Source: Marinisporobacter balticus | GTDB lineage: Bacteria > Bacillota > Clostridia > Peptostreptococcales > Thermotaleaceae | Assembly: GCF_004345705.1 (NCBI RefSeq) | Contig: NZ_SLWV01000006.1 | Span: forward strand, 62,001-126,000 | DNA length: 64,000 bases | Reading direction: 5' to 3' | Shown: positions 35,551-43,699 of the stretch, piece by piece | How the letters are laid out: every line of letters begins with the position of its first letter | Position numbering within the stretch: position 1 is the first letter of the stretch | Program-made: the position numbers and the translations under genes | The notes under the pieces: generated by a model | Seen by the model: the letters and a program-made list of their open reading frames with translations, nothing else | Databases searched by the model: none | What the model was told of the DNA's origin: nothing

Positions 35551-36984
35551 ATGAAAAGGAAAAATAAATTATTTGTGGAAAAAATCAAAACATTCAGCGA
35601 AGGGAAATTTGGCGTATCTGTAAGAAAACTAACGATTCTAAATGAAGAAGCGTTTATACTTTATATTCAAGAGCTTACAGATGGAAAAATATTATCCGAT
35701 AGCATCATAAAACCCATATTACAAAATGGCAAAGATACAATGCTTACCATAGACAAGATCTTTAGTTCTGTTATTTATATAGACGATATTTCCATGGATG
35801 ATGATGAAAATAAGATAGAAGATTATATTTTAAAAGGAAAATCAATTATTATTTTGTCTAATAGTGAAAAATATATCATTGCAAATACTTTAAAGATTGA
35901 AAAAAGAGCAGTTTCAGCACCACAGGTAGAGACTACTTTAAGAGGTCCTAGGGATTCCTTTACTGAAAATATGGATACAAATCTTTCATTAATACGTTAT
36001 AGAATAAAAGATCCATCCCTTAGAATGGATAATTTTGTAATTGGAAGAAGAACAAAGACGAATGTTGCAGTAGTTTACATAGAAGATATTGCAAATAAAA
36101 AGCATGTGGATGAAGTGAAAAAGAGATTAGACGAAATAGATATAGATGGGGTACTTGAGTCAGGATATATTCAAAAATTTATCTTAAATAATACTTTTGA
36201 TTTATTTCCTCAAGCGGGGATTGTTGAGCAGTCAGATACAGCATGCCAAAACATTCTAGAAGGAAAACTATGTATTATTGTAGAGGGAAGCAATTTAGCT
36301 TTGGTTGTTCCAAAAACATTTATTGAATTTTTAGATACGGGGGATGATCATTACGAGAATTTATATTTAGCAATTTTTTCTAAGATGTTAAGATTTTCAG
36401 CGCTTGGTATAGCTTTAACACTATCTGCATTATATGTTGCAGTTGTTAGTTTTCACTCTGATATTCTGCCGCCCCAATATATTTTAGCCATCGCAACATC
36501 AAGAGTAACCGTTCCTTTCAATGCATTTTTAGAAGTAATAGCAATGGAATTTATAACAGAAGTACTCAGGGAAGCTAGTATAAGACTTCCACAACAAGTT
36601 GGTGCAGCAATCAGTATTGTTGGTGCTATTGTTATTGGTCAAGCAGCGGTTGCTGCAGGGCTAATTAGTCCCCTTATGGTGATTATTGCATCTTTGTCTA
36701 TGATGTGTTCATTTGTCGCTGCTGATTATACTATTATGAATCCAATTCGTATATTAAAATTTATGATGATTTTTATAACAGGGATATTCGGGATATTTGG
36801 ATTTACGCTAGGATTTACCTTTATTATAATCAATTTATGTTCTCAAACAAGTTTTGGTATTCCATATTTTGCACCTATTGCACCCTTTAATTTTCAGGAT
36901 CTGAAAAATTATATATTTAGCGACGTAAACTTAGAGAGGAAGAGGCCCAAATTTCTAAACACAATAGATAAGACAAGAAAATAA
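35551..36984 (+). CDS. gerAA: GerAA-family spore germination protein
   Basis: The 477-residue A subunit has an N-terminal soluble domain (about 1-270) with the family segment PRDSFTENMDTNLSLIRYR, and a C-terminal membrane part (about 275-445) with SRVTVPFNAFLEVIAMEFITEVLREASIRLP and PLMVIIASLSMM typical of GerAA/SpoVAF proteins. It is the oligomeric subunit of the germinant receptor. ATG 35551 is chosen because AAAGG ends just before ATG 35542, too close for that start to be used. It lies 12 bases after gerAC copy 2, so the three genes form one operon. Confidence 0.92.
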   Translation: MKRKNKLFVEKIKTFSEGKFGVSVRKLTILNEEAFILYIQELTDGKILSDSIIKPILQNGKDTMLTIDKIFSSVIYIDDISMDDDENKIEDYILKGKSIIILSNSEKYIIANTLKIEKRAVSAPQVETTLRGPRDSFTENMDTNLSLIRYRIKDPSLRMDNFVIGRRTKTNVAVVYIEDIANKKHVDEVKKRLDEIDIDGVLESGYIQKFILNNTFDLFPQAGIVEQSDTACQNILEGKLCIIVEGSNLALVVPKTFIEFLDTGDDHYENLYLAIFSKMLRFSALGIALTLSALYVAVVSFHSDILPPQYILAIATSRVTVPFNAFLEVIAMEFITEVLREASIRLPQQVGAAISIVGAIVIGQAAVAAGLISPLMVIIASLSMMCSFVAADYTIMNPIRILKFMMIFITGIFGIFGFTLGFTFIIINLCSQTSFGIPYFAPIAPFNFQDLKNYIFSDVNLERKRPKFLNTIDKTRK

Positions 36985-37097
36985 AAGTCAAATTTTTTCT
37001 AAAAAATACAGGAATGCATAGCTTTACAAAAGATAGCGTAAAGATTAAAATGATTACCATAAAGTATTTATTTTAGTCTATTTTGGAGATGATTAAA

Positions 37098-38768
37098 TTG
37101 GTAGAACTATTAAAACATCTTGTGAATAATCTTAGCTATCTGATTGTCATTGCTTTTTTTATTTCTAAGTTGAATACATTTAGGCAGATGATACGGAAGG
37201 ATCGCATAAAAAGAATTGAAATTTTTATACTAGCTGTTGTATTTGGAGGAATAGGCATCCTTGGAACATATGTAGGGATTAATATAAGAGGTGCCATTGC
37301 TAATACAAGAAATATTGGGGTGATGGTAGGCGGCATTTTATGTGGTCCTTTTGTGGGGATTGTTGGGGGGATACTTGCAGGGGTACATAGAATTTTGATT
37401 GATATAGGAGGAATCACATCATTTCCATGTGCTTTAGCAACGGTAATGGGAGGGTTTTTGTCTGGGATTATCTATAGAAAATCTAACGTAAAAAATAGAT
37501 GGCTGTATGGGCTTGGTGGAGGCATTATAGTAGAAAATATGAGCATGTTTTTTATATTGGTATTTTCAAAGCCATTTGATTTAGCTTTAAGCATTGTGAA
37601 AGATATTTATGTGCCGATGGTATTAATCAATGGAATTGGAATTGCTATCGTTATTATGATAACAGAAAATATTTTTGAAGCAGAGGAAGAAATTGCAGCA
37701 AAACAAGCAAAGCATGCGCTTGAAATTGCAAATAAAACATTGCCCTATTTTCGTGATGTCAATGAAGATTCTTTAAGAAAGGTTTGCGAAATTATCAAGG
37801 ATTCTGTGAAAGCAGATGCAGTGTCTATAACAGACAGAAAAAAGATCCTTGCCCATATAGGCAATGGAGAGGATCATCATACTGTTGGAAAGGAAATACT
37901 TACAAAAGCAACAGCGCGAGCAATCCAAGAAGGAACAACACAAATTTTAAACACACCAAAAGAGATAGAATGTATGGAGGATCATTGTCCATTAAAATCA
38001 GGTATTATTGTACCTTTAAAGGAAAATGAAAAGATAATAGGAACTTTGAAAATTTATTATAAAGATGAAAATCATATAACCTTTCGGGATATAAGTTTAG
38101 CAGATGGTTTATCACAACTTATTTCTACACAACTTGAAATTAGCAAACTTGAAAAATTAAAAGAAATGGCAAATAAATCTGAAATCAAAGCCCTTCAAGC
38201 ACAAATCAATCCACATTTTTTATTTAATGCACTAAATACAATTGTATCCTTTATGCGACTAGATATAGATAAGTCAAGAGCATTGATTATTGATTTATCA
38301 ACGTATTTAAGATATAACCTTGAAATAGAAGATGAATTAGTAAGTTTAAATAAAGAATTAGAACAAGTAAGGGCATATATAAAGATTGAACAAGCCAGGT
38401 ATGGAAACAAGTTAAATATTATTTATGATATGAAAGAAAACATAGATATAAGAATCCCAAGTCTTACGATACAACCCCTTGTTGAAAATGCTATAAAGCA
38501 TGGGATATTAAAGAATAATCAAAATGGATTTATAAAGATTAGTATAAAAGAAGAAACGGATAAAAAAAGGGTTGAAATAATGATAGAAGACAATGGGGTT
38601 GGCATAGAAGAAGATATTATTCAAGGTATAAAAAATGGAAAAACCAAAGAAGGAAGTATTGGACTTTTAAATGTGTATAATAGATTAAAACTTATTTATG
38701 GGAAAGGGCTTAATATTGAGAGATTGAAGAAAGGAACAAGAATATCTTTTGAAATCTATAGGAAATAG
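37098..38768 (+). CDS. LytS-type sensor histidine kinase
   Basis: The protein of about 556 residues has an N-terminal 5TM-LYT domain (about 1-190; GILCGPFVGIVGGILAGVHR is its signature), a GAF domain (about 215-345), the His_kinase domain with the phospho-acceptor in QINPHFLFNALN, and a HATPase domain (PLVENAIKHG, EDNGVGI). This is the LytS/BtsS/YpdA family, whose members sense pyruvate, membrane potential or other signals and control murein hydrolase or carboxylate transporter genes. TTG 37098 fits GGAG nine bases upstream; the frame also opens at TTG 37083. The LytTR regulator gene follows 16 bases later. Confidence 0.88.
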   Translation: MVELLKHLVNNLSYLIVIAFFISKLNTFRQMIRKDRIKRIEIFILAVVFGGIGILGTYVGINIRGAIANTRNIGVMVGGILCGPFVGIVGGILAGVHRILIDIGGITSFPCALATVMGGFLSGIIYRKSNVKNRWLYGLGGGIIVENMSMFFILVFSKPFDLALSIVKDIYVPMVLINGIGIAIVIMITENIFEAEEEIAAKQAKHALEIANKTLPYFRDVNEDSLRKVCEIIKDSVKADAVSITDRKKILAHIGNGEDHHTVGKEILTKATARAIQEGTTQILNTPKEIECMEDHCPLKSGIIVPLKENEKIIGTLKIYYKDENHITFRDISLADGLSQLISTQLEISKLEKLKEMANKSEIKALQAQINPHFLFNALNTIVSFMRLDIDKSRALIIDLSTYLRYNLEIEDELVSLNKELEQVRAYIKIEQARYGNKLNIIYDMKENIDIRIPSLTIQPLVENAIKHGILKNNQNGFIKISIKEETDKKRVEIMIEDNGVGIEEDIIQGIKNGKTKEGSIGLLNVYNRLKLIYGKGLNIERLKKGTRISFEIYRK

Positions 38769-38784
38769 GGGGGGGGCAAAGTGA

Positions 38785-39495
38785 TTGAGATGCATTATTG
38801 TAGAAGATGAATATCCATCTAGGGAGGAACTAAAATATTTTATTAAAACATACAGTTGTATTGAAATTCTTGAGGAATTTGATGAAGCTTTAAGTGCATT
38901 AAAATTTCTAGAGAATAATCGGGTGGAGGTTGTGTTTTTAGATATTAATATGCCTAATTTAGATGGTATGTCGTTTAGTAAGATTATAAGTAAATTTGAA
39001 GAAAAACCAAAGATCGTTTTCATTACAGCTTATAAAGAGTATGCGGTAGAAGCTTTTGAAGTACATGCTTTTGACTATATTTTAAAGCCATACGCTGAAG
39101 AAAGAATCATTGATGCACTTAAAAAGTTAGAAGATGAGGATGAAGTAACAAATAAAACATACCAATGTCATAAAATTACTTTATGTAAAAATGAAAAAAT
39201 GATTGTAATGGACTGGATGGATATATATTGTTGCGAAGCGGATGAAAGAGAAACCATTGTTTATACAAAGGATGAAAAATATATTGCTAAGATGAATATA
39301 TCACAGTTTTTTGAAAAATTACCCCAAGATAAATTTTTTCGAAGTCATCGATCATATATTTTAAATCTAGATAAGATCGAGGAAATTATTCCTTGGTTTA
39401 ACAATACTTACAATGTACAGCTTGAAGATATAGATGTACAAGTGCCGGTTAGTAGAAAAAACATAAAAACATTTCGCAAAATTATGGGAATATAA
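38785..39495 (+). CDS. LytTR-family response regulator
   Basis: The 236-residue protein has a receiver domain (CIIVEDE start, phospho-acceptor in VVFLDINMPNLDG, Lys in YILKPYAEERI) and a C-terminal LytTR DNA-binding domain (about 130-236; KFFRSHRSYILNLDKIEEI and VPVSRKNIKTFRK are diagnostic). TTG 38785 is the start, about nine bases after a run of G. It forms a pair with the LytS-type kinase. Such pairs usually control a transporter gene just downstream; only a membrane-protein tail relic is found there. Confidence 0.88.
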   Translation: MRCIIVEDEYPSREELKYFIKTYSCIEILEEFDEALSALKFLENNRVEVVFLDINMPNLDGMSFSKIISKFEEKPKIVFITAYKEYAVEAFEVHAFDYILKPYAEERIIDALKKLEDEDEVTNKTYQCHKITLCKNEKMIVMDWMDIYCCEADERETIVYTKDEKYIAKMNISQFFEKLPQDKFFRSHRSYILNLDKIEEIIPWFNNTYNVQLEDIDVQVPVSRKNIKTFRKIMGI

Positions 39496-39617
39496 AATCT
39501 AAGTGCATACACGAAGCATCTTTCGTGTTTAGTGTGGTATTACTTGTATTAGCAGTTGTATGCTTCGGTCTGTTTATGAATAAAGTAAAAAAAGAAAAAA
39601 TAAAAACATCTATATAA
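39495..39617 (+). pseudogene. Possible 3' relic of a membrane transporter gene
   Basis: A frame without a usable start reads ...EASFVFSVVLLVLAVVC... then GLFMNKVKKEKIKTSI and TAA, a single membrane helix with a basic end. LytS/LytTR pairs often precede cstA-type pyruvate transporter or lrgAB genes, and this looks like the last helix of such a lost gene. The remaining gap up to the T-box promoter is AT-rich with no other coding sign. The identification is tentative. Confidence 0.3.
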
Positions 39618-39753
39618 CCAATAGAAGCAGATGATTTTGCTATCTATTTTTTTCTGTTTTATAAGTCGATATATTAAAGTTAAAGATAATTTTTAAAATA
39701 GATTTTTAACATAGACATAAAGAAATAGCACCAAAAAAACAGAAAATTTTTTA

Positions 39754-39782
39754 TTGACATATTATAAGAATGTTTGTATAAT
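39754..39782 (+). promoter_or_regulatory. Consensus sigma-A promoter of the T-box leader
   Basis: TTGACA (39754-39759) and TATAAT (39777-39782) with exactly 17 bases between them. Transcription should begin near 39789, at the head of the T-box. Confidence 0.9.
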
Positions 39783-39788
39783 GAATAT

Positions 39789-40113
39789 CGAGTCACAAAT
39801 CACATAGGATTAAAGTGAAGACGGAGAGAAAAATACCATGTATTTAACTACAGAGAGCTAACATTTGCTGAGAGTTAGTGTTAAGACTAGTATACAATGA
39901 TCACTCCCGAACTGCCGCGTCGAAAGAGGTATTGAGTAGACAAGGATGGTTGCCACCAATATATGGCTATGGTTCAAATAAGTCTTAATAAACTTTATTT
40001 CGACCTGAATAAAGATACAATGGTGTTCATTGTAAATTAGGGTGGTACCGCGAATATAATCTTTCGTCCCTATAAATATTTAATAAATATTTATAGAGAT
40101 GAGAGATTTTTTT
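39789..40113 (+). ncRNA. T-box riboswitch leader
   Basis: The leader contains the T-box sequence AGGGTGGTACCGCG (40039-40052) followed by CGTCCCT and a long terminator hairpin (AATCTTTCGTCCCTATAAAT against its complement, about 40059-40107) with a seven-T run. Stem I features ACAGAGAGC and CTGAGAGTTAGTG lie upstream. Uncharged tRNA pairing with the T-box would favour the antiterminator and express the transporter downstream. The specifier codon is not certain: ATC (Ile) directly before ACTCCCGAACTGC is one candidate, TAC (Tyr) a few bases earlier another. Folding against the Rfam T-box model would decide. Confidence 0.95.
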
Positions 40114-40299
40114 AGTGCTATTTTGAAAGGAGGAATACATTAGAAAACATCTTGTAGATAGGCGAACACAAAATGTAGTGAATATTCTAAAAAATAAATA
40201 TATGTTGAATTTTTATGAAATTAAGTAAAAAATTACAAAAATGGATTTTAAAATAATGTGAAGCATCTATGTGAAATCACAAAAGAAAGGAATAAAAAA

Positions 40300-41661
40300 A
40301 TGAAAAGAGATAGTTTTGGATCAAAATTAGGGATTTTAGCAGCTGCAGCAGGATCAGCAATTGGATTAGGGAACATATGGAAATTCCCTTATATTACAGG
40401 AAAAAATGGAGGAGCCGCATTTATATTAGTTTATTTATTTTGTATCGCATTGATCGGATTGCCTGTTATGGTATCTGAGTTTGTATTAGGTAGAAAAACA
40501 CAAGCGAATGCAGTCGGTGCATTTAAAGCAATAGAGCCAGAAAAACCGTGGTATTTAGCAGGTCATTTAGGGGTTGCGACTGCATTTATTATATTATCTT
40601 ATTATGCGATGATTGCAGGGTGGATATTCTCTTATATGGGTAGAGCTGTAACAGGAAAATTAATGACTGTAGCACCGGATCAATTAGGTGATTATTTTGG
40701 AAGCATCATTGGTGGTACAACAGAGTCAATGTTTTGTACTTTTCTCGTATTACTTATAACAGCAGCTATTGTTATATCAGGGATTAAAGATGGAGTAGAA
40801 AAATATAGTAAGATATTAATGCCTGTTTTATTGACCATATTGATGGTACTTATGGTTAGGTCTGTCACTTTAGATGGCGCTTCAAAAGGATTAGAATTTT
40901 TATTTAAACCTGATTTTTCTCAGTTAACGACAAAAGGCGTACTAGAAGCCTTAGGACATGCATTTTTTTCTCTGAGTTTAGGAATGGGGATCATCATGAC
41001 CTATGGTAGTTATATCAATAAAAAAGAGAATATATTTAAACTAGCTGTTCAAGTAACGATTGCAGATACTTTGATTGCACTTATGGCAGGTGTCGTAATT
41101 TTTCCAGCAGTGTTTGCTTATGGATTTGAGCCAGCAGCAGGACCAGGACTTATTTTTATTACATTACCAGCAGTTTTTGACGCAATGCCATTTGGTACAT
41201 TCTTTGAAACCTTATTTTTCGTGCTTATCGCAATTGCTGCCTTAACCTCTACAATATCACTTTTAGAAGTAGTTGTAGCATTTGCTATAGAAGAATTTAA
41301 AATGAGTAGAAAGAAAGCAACGATTATTGTAACATTTGCTCTTTATTTATTGGCAATACCAAGTATACTATCTTTTAGCGCATGGAGTGGGGTTACAATG
41401 TTTGATGGAAAAACATTCTTTGATCTATTTGATTTTATGACATCAAATATATTCCTACCGTTAGGAGGATTACTTGTATGTATCTTTGTAGGACGCGTAT
41501 GGGGTACTAAAAATGCAGTGGATGAAATTACGAGCAATGGACTCTTTGGATTCGAATATGAAGGCGTATATAATTTTACGATCAAAGTGCTAGCGCCTGC
41601 CGCTATTGTAGTGATCTTCTTAAATTCTACAGGATTATTGAATAAAATTTTTAGTATGTAA
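40300..41661 (+). CDS. Sodium:neurotransmitter symporter (NSS) family transporter
   Basis: The 453-residue transporter has the NSS/LeuT signature in helix 1: GSAIGLGNIWKFPYITGKNGGAAF, with the unwound sodium-binding region, and about eleven helices in all. Bacterial members import amino acids such as Leu, Trp or Tyr with sodium. The T-box leader upstream shows that its expression answers to shortage of one charged tRNA, so the substrate should match the T-box specifier amino acid. ATG 40300 is chosen because AAAGGA lies nine bases upstream; the open frame starts 14 codons earlier without a site. Confidence 0.9.
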   Translation: MKRDSFGSKLGILAAAAGSAIGLGNIWKFPYITGKNGGAAFILVYLFCIALIGLPVMVSEFVLGRKTQANAVGAFKAIEPEKPWYLAGHLGVATAFIILSYYAMIAGWIFSYMGRAVTGKLMTVAPDQLGDYFGSIIGGTTESMFCTFLVLLITAAIVISGIKDGVEKYSKILMPVLLTILMVLMVRSVTLDGASKGLEFLFKPDFSQLTTKGVLEALGHAFFSLSLGMGIIMTYGSYINKKENIFKLAVQVTIADTLIALMAGVVIFPAVFAYGFEPAAGPGLIFITLPAVFDAMPFGTFFETLFFVLIAIAALTSTISLLEVVVAFAIEEFKMSRKKATIIVTFALYLLAIPSILSFSAWSGVTMFDGKTFFDLFDFMTSNIFLPLGGLLVCIFVGRVWGTKNAVDEITSNGLFGFEYEGVYNFTIKVLAPAAIVVIFLNSTGLLNKIFSM

Positions 41662-41705
41662 GTAATTTGTAGTTATTATATTTATAAGACGAGCAGTTTT
41701 TCTTT

Positions 41706-41745
41706 AATAGCCCTTGTTGCGAAAGGTTAAGCAACAAGGGCTATT
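41706..41745 (+). terminator. Strong hairpin after the NSS transporter
   Basis: AATAGCCCTTGTTGC and GCAACAAGGGCTATT are perfect 15-base arms around ten bases. The following GTATTATAT is a poor T-run, so termination may be partial. Confidence 0.65.
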
Positions 41746-41891
41746 GTATTATATACGATACAATGATAAATACCAATTATATTGTACTATAGATTACAAT
41801 ACAATATAATTAAATATATCATAAGTTTGAAAAATAACAAAAATAGGTAAAAAATAAATCTGAAAATATAGATTGAAAGGGGAAAACGAGC

Positions 41892-42767
41892 ATGCAAAGA
41901 TCTGTTAAAAGAGTAGCTGCAATTCATGATTTATCTGGTTTTGGAAGAGCAGCGTTATCTGCTGTTATACCCGTTTTATCCACAATGAAAGCACAAGTTT
42001 GTCCTGTTCCTACAGCAATTTTATCAACCCATACAGGAGAATTTGAAGATTTTAGCTTCGTAGATTTAACAGATTCTATGGAAAGCTATATTGCTCATTG
42101 GGAAAAACTCGGAATAGAATTTGATTGCATTTATAGTGGTTTTCTAGGATCGACCAAGCAAATTGATATTGTTTCAAAATTCATAGATATATTTGGAAAT
42201 GATCAAAATTTAAAGGTCGTTGATCCAGTTATGGCAGATAATGGTGAACTTTATACTACCATGAGCAATGAAATGATTGAACATATGAGGCGATTGATTC
42301 AAAAGGCAGATATCATAACACCGAATTTTACGGAAGCAGCCTATTTATTAAATGAGCCCTATACAAAAGATATTTCAGAAGATACAATCAAGCAGTGGCT
42401 TATGAGATTATCAGATATAGGTCCGGAAATTGTAATTATTACCAGTGTTCCACATACAAAAATCAGTAAAAATACAAGCGTTATTGCTTATGATCGAAAA
42501 TGCAATAAATTTTGGAAAGTAAGCTGCTTATATATTCCAGCGTTTTTTCCTGGAACAGGAGATGTGTTTACCAGTGTATTAGTGGGGAGCTTATTACAAG
42601 GAGATAGTTTACCCATTGCATTAGATCGAAGTGTACAGTTTATTACATCTGCGATTCGTGCAAGCTACGGTTGTGATTATCCACAAAGAGAAGGGGTTTT
42701 ATTAGAGCGGGTGTTAGAAAACTTAAAAATGCCTGTGATTGTAAGTAGTTATGAATTGTTAAAGTGA
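41892..42767 (+). CDS. pdxK: Pyridoxal/pyridoxamine kinase family protein
   Basis: The 291-residue protein is a PdxK/PdxY-type kinase of the ribokinase superfamily, phosphorylating vitamin B6 vitamers in the salvage route to PLP. Signatures are AAIHDLSGFGRAALSAVIPVL, the PTAILSTHTGEF loop that holds the substrate, DPVMADNGELY, TPNFTEAAYLL and the catalytic GTGDVFTSVL with Asp as base. GAAAGGGG precedes the ATG. It is a single gene ended by a clear terminator, with an IS element just beyond. Confidence 0.85.
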   Translation: MQRSVKRVAAIHDLSGFGRAALSAVIPVLSTMKAQVCPVPTAILSTHTGEFEDFSFVDLTDSMESYIAHWEKLGIEFDCIYSGFLGSTKQIDIVSKFIDIFGNDQNLKVVDPVMADNGELYTTMSNEMIEHMRRLIQKADIITPNFTEAAYLLNEPYTKDISEDTIKQWLMRLSDIGPEIVIITSVPHTKISKNTSVIAYDRKCNKFWKVSCLYIPAFFPGTGDVFTSVLVGSLLQGDSLPIALDRSVQFITSAIRASYGCDYPQREGVLLERVLENLKMPVIVSSYELLK

Positions 42768-42780
42768 AAGCTGGGTTCCT

Positions 42781-42815
42781 AATAATAGCATTAAATCTAA
42801 TGCTATTATATTTTT
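42781..42815 (+). terminator. Terminator after pdxK
   Basis: AATAATAGCATTA and TAATGCTATTAT form a 12-base stem around AATC, followed by five T. Confidence 0.88.
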
Positions 42816-42826
42816 GTATAAATGAA

Positions 42827-43542
42827 AACCACCTGCTATGCGGGTGGTTCTAAAAAGCTTTCAGCGGTGAGTGGAAAAGAAAAAACTCCTTTGTTAGAAT
42901 TGTATTTAGGTTTGCCGACCAAATACAGAACAAAGGAGAATGCCCAAATGGACAAGAATAGTTTAGCACATACCAAATGGAATTGTAAATATCATGTTGT
43001 GTTTGCACCAAAATATAGAAGACAAATAATATATGGAAAAATCAAAACAGATATAGGAGTAATACTACGAAAGTTGTGTGAATACAAAGGTGTAGAAATA
43101 ATAGAAGCTACTGCATGTCCAGATCACATTCATATGCAGGTGAGTATACCACCAAAATTGAGTGTGTCACAATTTATGGGATATTTGAAAGGTAAAAGTT
43201 CGCTAATGATATTTGATAGACATGCAAATTTAAAATATAAATATGGAAATAGGCAATTTTGGTGTAAAGGATATTACGTTGATACTGTAGGAAGAAACAA
43301 AAAGGCAATAGCAGAGTATATAAAAAATCAGCTTCAAGAAGATATAGCAAGTGATCAAATAAGTATGAAAGAGTTTATAGACCCGTTTACGGGTGAGCAA
43401 GCAAATAAAGGCAAGAAAAAATAACCCCTTTAGGGGTAGCATGAGAAGGCACAGCGGTTGGCAGACCATTCAGAGTGTCTTAAGACACAGCAAGTAACAT
43501 GCCCTTATAGGGCTAGAGCAAACCACCCGTTATACGGGTGGT
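42827..43542 (+). mobile_element. IS200/IS605-family insertion sequence
   Basis: A 0.7-kb element with a single tnpA, bounded by subterminal hairpins: AACCACC-TGCTATGCG-GGTGGTT at 42827-42849 on the left and ACCACCCGT-TAT-ACGGGTGGT at 43522-43542 on the right. As usual for this family there are no terminal inverted repeats and no target duplication visible. The exact tips lie within a few bases outside these hairpins. It is inserted between the pdxK terminator and the promoter region of the NHL-repeat protein. No tnpB is present. It looks intact. Confidence 0.9.
42948..43424 (+). CDS. tnpA: IS200/IS605 transposase TnpA (Y1 HUH)
   Basis: The 158-residue transposase has the HUH motif in CPDHIHMQVSIPP and the catalytic tyrosine on the helix RQFWCKGYYVDTVGRNKKAIAEYI. 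The opening HTKWNCKYHVVFAPKYRRQ is typical. It cuts and joins single-stranded DNA at the hairpin ends of the element. ATG 42948 is preferred because AAAGGAG lies nine bases upstream; the open frame extends 42 codons further into the left end of the element, which is non-coding. Length is normal, so it may be active. Confidence 0.93.
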   Translation: MDKNSLAHTKWNCKYHVVFAPKYRRQIIYGKIKTDIGVILRKLCEYKGVEIIEATACPDHIHMQVSIPPKLSVSQFMGYLKGKSSLMIFDRHANLKYKYGNRQFWCKGYYVDTVGRNKKAIAEYIKNQLQEDIASDQISMKEFIDPFTGEQANKGKKK

Positions 43543-43699
43543 CCTGATTTTTGATGTATTAAGAAGTCTTAGAAAGAAATTTGATAGCAAAGCTCTGCTT
43601 TTTTATAGAAAAACTTGAGGAAAAATGTAGAAATTGATATAATTTAAGGAATTAATAGAGTTGATGAATATTAACAAAAAAATAAGGAGGGGAAAAAGG

